From: Oscillospiraceae bacterium
GTDB taxonomy: Bacteria > Bacillota_A > Clostridia > Oscillospirales > Oscillospiraceae
Assembly (NCBI GenBank): GCA_017396725.1
Contig: JAFQLA010000125.1
Coordinates: 1 to 7,797 of the forward strand
DNA: 7,797 nucleotides
Direction of reading: 5' to 3'
Shown here: one piece after another, positions 4,874-7,797 of the stretch
Position numbering within the stretch: the stretch's first letter is position 1
Layout of the letters: each line of letters begins with the position of its first letter
Made by a program: the position numbers and the translations under genes
Notes under the pieces: model-generated
The model's database searches: none
Told to the model about the DNA's origin: nothing
Seen by the model: only the letters and a program-made list of their open reading frames with translations

Positions 4874-6958
4874 ATGAAGTATCAAAAATGGAATATTGCC
4901 CCGGTTGCTGATGAGGCTGTTACCTCTTTGATGGATGCAGGCTATCCCTACCTGATCTCCGGTGTTCTCGCTTCCCGCGGTATCGTTTCCGCTGAAGGCG
5001 CCGCCGAATATCTGGATCAGGAATCCCGCCTGACCCACTCTCCCTTCCTTATGAAGGATATGGATAAAGCAGTTGACCGCATCCGTCTCGCCCTTGACCG
5101 CGGCGAGAAGATCGCCGTATACGGCGACTACGATGTGGATGGCATCACCGCCACCTGCCTTTTGCTGGATTATCTCAAAAGTCAGGGCGCCGATTGTGAG
5201 CGCTATATCCCCCACCGCATTGAAGATGGTTACGGACTGAGCAAACGGGCTATCGATCTTTTATCCCAGCGCAAGGTGACGCTGCTTGTCACCGTGGACT
5301 GCGGCATCACCGGTATGGAAGAAACCCTCTATGCCGCCTCTTTGGGTATCGACGTGGTCATCACCGACCACCATGAGTGCCGCGAGGCGCTGCCCGAAGC
5401 CGTTGCCGTGGTGGACCCCCACCGCAGCGACTGTCCCTATCCTTTCAAGCATCTGGCCGGCGTGGGCGTGGCCCTTAAGCTGGTGCTGGCCCTTGGCGGC
5501 AGCGAACGCGAAGATGCCCTCTTCGCCCGCTACTGCGCTCTGGCCGCCATCGGCACCGTGGCGGATGTAATGCAGATGTCCGGCGAAAACCGCACCATCG
5601 TGGGGCAGGGTCTTGCCGCCATCAGCCGCACCGATTTTGTGGGCGTTCACGCCCTGATGGAAAAAGCAGGTCTTTCCGATAAGCCCCTTTCCTCCATTCA
5701 GGTGGGCTTCGTCCTCTCCCCCCGCATCAACGCCGCAGGCCGCATGGGTCAGGCGGATGTTGCCGCAGACCTTCTCCTCACCTCCGACCCCGCCCGGGCA
5801 GAAGAGCTGGCTGAGGAGCTTTGCGAACTGAACCGCCAGCGCCAGAATGTGGAGCAGGACATTTTCCATCAGGCCGTAGAGCTGATCGAGGAAATGCCCG
5901 ACGAGCATAAAAACGCCCTCGTTCTCTCCTCCTCCACCTGGCATCAGGGCGTGGTGGGCATCGTAGCCTCCCGCCTGAGTGAAAAATACTCCCGCCCCAG
6001 CTTTATGATCCATGTGGCGGAAGACGGCATGGGCAAGGGCTCCTGCCGCAGCTACGGCGGCTTTAATCTCTTCGCCGCGCTGGAAGAATGCCGCGACATT
6101 CTGGAAAACTTCGGCGGTCACGAACTGGCTGCCGGCTTTACCATCCGGGAGGAAAAGATCCCCGCCTTCCGCGAAAAGATGAACGAGTACGCCCGCAGCT
6201 TTAACGGCGATACCGCGCTGGTCTCCGCGCTGGATGTGGATGTGTGCATCACCCGCCCCTCCCTCGTCTCCCTTTCCGAGATCCGCTCGCTGGATATGCT
6301 GGAGCCCTTCGGCTCCGGAAATGCCCGCCCCGTTTTCTGCCTTTGCGGCGCTACGGTGGATTCTTTGCAGAACATCGGGCAGAACAAGCATCTCAAGCTC
6401 CGCTTCTCCAAGGGCAAGGAGCATTTTGACGCCATCTATTTCTCCACCAACATCGATACCGTGGGCGTCACCGTGGGTGAACGGGTAGACGCCGCCTTCT
6501 ATCTGCAGATCAACGAGTTCCGCGGCGTTTCCTCCGTGCAGCTCCAGATGATCGACATCCGTCCCTCCCTTTGGTGCAGCAAGAACGAAGAAGAGGCTCT
6601 GCGCCTCGTCCACTGCTGCTGCGAGGGCGAACCTCTCACCCACCAGGAAGCCACCCGTCTTCAGCCCCTGCGCGACCAGTTTGTGCGGCTGTGGCAGTCC
6701 CTCTCCCATACCGTGGGCGAGGCAGGCACTACGGAGAGCTTCCTTCCCCTGCTGCGCCGCCTTTCCTGTGCCACCGGCGGCAACGAAAGCTTCCTTCGCA
6801 CCGCCCTTGCTCTGCAGGTCTTTGCCGAGCGCGGCCTTCTCCGCCTCGCTATGACGGATGAGGACACCGTGACGCTCTCCTGCGCCGCAGGCGGCATGAA
6901 GGTCCAGCTGGAGGATTGCCCCTACATGCAGCACATCGTCAAGTGCCTGAATCCCTGA
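4874..6958 (+). CDS. recJ: Single-stranded-DNA-specific exonuclease RecJ
   Basis: RecJ degrades single-stranded DNA 5' to 3' in recombinational and mismatch repair, using two metal ions. This 694-residue protein shows the DHH-family motifs in order: GDYDVDG (84-90), VDCGIT (141-146), TDHHE (164-168) and VDPHR (180-184). The DHHA1 half contains INAAGRMGQAD (285-295), HQGVVGIVASR (357-367) and FGGHELAAGF (413-422). An OB-fold region follows, with EPFGSGNARPVF near 477-488. Residues from about 570 to the end form an extra C-terminal region like the one found in many Firmicutes RecJ proteins, ending with LALQVFAERGLLRL-type sequence. All expected metal-binding residues are present. The start is fixed by AAGGAG (4861-4866) seven bases before the ATG. 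The rel gene follows after 29 bp, so the two are likely cotranscribed. Confidence 0.97.
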   Translation: MKYQKWNIAPVADEAVTSLMDAGYPYLISGVLASRGIVSAEGAAEYLDQESRLTHSPFLMKDMDKAVDRIRLALDRGEKIAVYGDYDVDGITATCLLLDYLKSQGADCERYIPHRIEDGYGLSKRAIDLLSQRKVTLLVTVDCGITGMEETLYAASLGIDVVITDHHECREALPEAVAVVDPHRSDCPYPFKHLAGVGVALKLVLALGGSEREDALFARYCALAAIGTVADVMQMSGENRTIVGQGLAAISRTDFVGVHALMEKAGLSDKPLSSIQVGFVLSPRINAAGRMGQADVAADLLLTSDPARAEELAEELCELNRQRQNVEQDIFHQAVELIEEMPDEHKNALVLSSSTWHQGVVGIVASRLSEKYSRPSFMIHVAEDGMGKGSCRSYGGFNLFAALEECRDILENFGGHELAAGFTIREEKIPAFREKMNEYARSFNGDTALVSALDVDVCITRPSLVSLSEIRSLDMLEPFGSGNARPVFCLCGATVDSLQNIGQNKHLKLRFSKGKEHFDAIYFSTNIDTVGVTVGERVDAAFYLQINEFRGVSSVQLQMIDIRPSLWCSKNEEEALRLVHCCCEGEPLTHQEATRLQPLRDQFVRLWQSLSHTVGEAGTTESFLPLLRRLSCATGGNESFLRTALALQVFAERGLLRLAMTDEDTVTLSCAAGGMKVQLEDCPYMQHIVKCLNP

Positions 6959-6987
6959 TTATCCATCACCCCCATTGGAGGTTTACC

Positions 6988-7797
6988 ATGGCCCTCATCG
7001 AAATCAACGAAGCCGAATTTAACGCAAAACTGCAGGCCGATCTGGAACGCCTTATCCGCACCGTGGAAGAATACAACCCCGGCGCGCTGACCGACCAGAT
7101 CCGCGCCGCCTTTGACTATGCCTATGAATCCCACAAGGAGCAAAAGCGCAAAAGCGGCGAGCCTTATATCATTCATCCTCTGGCTGTAGCCCAGATCATC
7201 GCCGAAGAACTGCACCTTGACTCGGAGTCTATCGTTGCCGCTCTGCTCCACGACTGTATCGAGGATACCGGCAGCACCTATGACGATATTTCCAAGAAGT
7301 TCTCCCCCACCATTGCCGATCTGGTGGAAGGCGTCACCAAGCTGACCCGTGTGCAGTTCACCACCAAGGAAGAAGAGCAGATGGAGAACCTGCGCAAGAT
7401 GCTCATGGCCATGAGCAAGGACATCCGCGTCATCCTCATCAAGGTGGCTGACCGTCTGCACAACATGCGCACCATGGAGTATCAGTCTCCCCCCAAGCAG
7501 CGCCAGAAGTCTCTTGAAACCATGGAAATCTATGCTCCCATCGCTCACCGTCTCGGTATGCAGCGCATCAAGTGGGAGCTGGAGGATATCTCCCTCAAGT
7601 ACCTCGACCCCGTAGGCTACCAGAACATCATGGACGATCTGGACGCCAAGAGCGCTGTGTACGATGAGTTCACCGCCACCATTCAGACCCAGATCTCCCG
7701 CCGCCTCGAAAACCTGGGCGTCAAAAACATCATCTACGGCCGCGTGAAGCACCCCTACAGCATCTACCGCAAGATGTACACCCCGAACAAGACCATC
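6988..7797 (+). CDS. relA: Bifunctional (p)ppGpp synthetase/hydrolase Rel, 3'-truncated
   Basis: These are the first 270 codons of a long Rel/SpoT homologue, the enzyme that makes and degrades the alarmone (p)ppGpp in the stringent response; the frame is open to the last base. The N-terminal HD hydrolase domain looks intact: RKSGEPYIIHP (54-64, with His63), LLHDCIEDT (86-94, with His88-Asp89 and Glu92-Asp93) and KVADRLHNMRT (152-162, with Asp155 and Asn159) all match the manganese- and nucleotide-binding residues of the family, so hydrolase activity is expected. The synthetase domain begins at GRVKHPYSIYRKM (251-263), but its catalytic loop and the TGS and ACT regulatory domains lie beyond the window. 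A strong RBS, TGGAGG (6976-6981), sits six bases before the ATG. The gene follows recJ in the same direction, as rel does near recJ in many Firmicutes. Confidence 0.96.
   Translation, partial: MALIEINEAEFNAKLQADLERLIRTVEEYNPGALTDQIRAAFDYAYESHKEQKRKSGEPYIIHPLAVAQIIAEELHLDSESIVAALLHDCIEDTGSTYDDISKKFSPTIADLVEGVTKLTRVQFTTKEEEQMENLRKMLMAMSKDIRVILIKVADRLHNMRTMEYQSPPKQRQKSLETMEIYAPIAHRLGMQRIKWELEDISLKYLDPVGYQNIMDDLDAKSAVYDEFTATIQTQISRRLENLGVKNIIYGRVKHPYSIYRKMYTPNKTI

Noticed and set aside
5261..6934. A 557-codon open frame on the minus strand, antisense to recJ
   Set aside because: It lies wholly opposite recJ, whose motifs are complete and conserved. The translated product is rich in Gly, Ala and His with no domain pattern, as expected for the shadow of a GC-rich, codon-biased gene.
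6922..7752. A 276-codon open frame on the minus strand, opposite the rel gene
   Set aside because: The plus strand encodes an unmistakable Rel HD domain in an open frame to the window edge; the opposite frame has no family features.
1..7797. Search for a defence system, mobile element, CRISPR array, tRNA or phage genes
   Set aside because: Every gene but the small P-loop protein belongs to a familiar chromosomal family, and no terminal inverted repeats, transposase motifs, regularly spaced repeats or cloverleaf sequences were seen.

Overview
The window is a stretch of ordinary chromosome from a Gram-positive-lineage bacterium with fairly high GC, most likely an anaerobic Clostridia member of the Oscillospiraceae/Ruminococcaceae type. 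That placement is inferred from the gene set: a DacF-type D,D-carboxypeptidase, a secreted SLH-domain protein, a RecJ with the Firmicutes-style C-terminal extension, a long bifunctional Rel protein, sigma-A-like promoters and AAGGAG-type ribosome binding sites. No mobile element, CRISPR array, tRNA, rRNA, phage gene or obvious defence system is visible.

Layout, left to right. (1) 1-933 (+): the 3' part of a D-alanyl-D-alanine carboxypeptidase gene; its signal peptide and SxxK active-site region lie outside the window. (2) 934-1107: AT-rich intergenic stretch with a weak hairpin and a plausible promoter. (3) 1108-1518 (+): a 136-residue P-loop NTPase of unknown role, with its own strong RBS and a strong intrinsic terminator. 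(4) 1599-2492 (+): a RarD/EamA-type membrane transporter, ending inside a terminator hairpin shared with the convergent operon. (5) 2509-3174 (-) and 3183-4670 (-): a two-gene operon read leftward. The upstream gene encodes a secreted three-SLH-domain protein with a GH18-like C-terminal domain whose catalytic motif has decayed; the downstream gene encodes an RluA-family pseudouridine synthase. (6) 4671-4873: a divergent intergenic region with a near-consensus promoter for the SLH gene and a separate extended -10 promoter for recJ that lies in an inverted repeat. (7) 4874-6958 (+): recJ. (8) 6988 to the window end (+): the first 270 codons of a Rel/SpoT (p)ppGpp synthetase/hydrolase gene, 29 bp after recJ and probably in the same operon.

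Functionally, the window combines cell-envelope maintenance (carboxypeptidase, SLH protein), transport (RarD-like), RNA modification (RluA-like), DNA repair (RecJ) and the stringent response (Rel). The least explained items are the small P-loop protein and the SLH protein with a GH18-like fold but an apparently broken active site.
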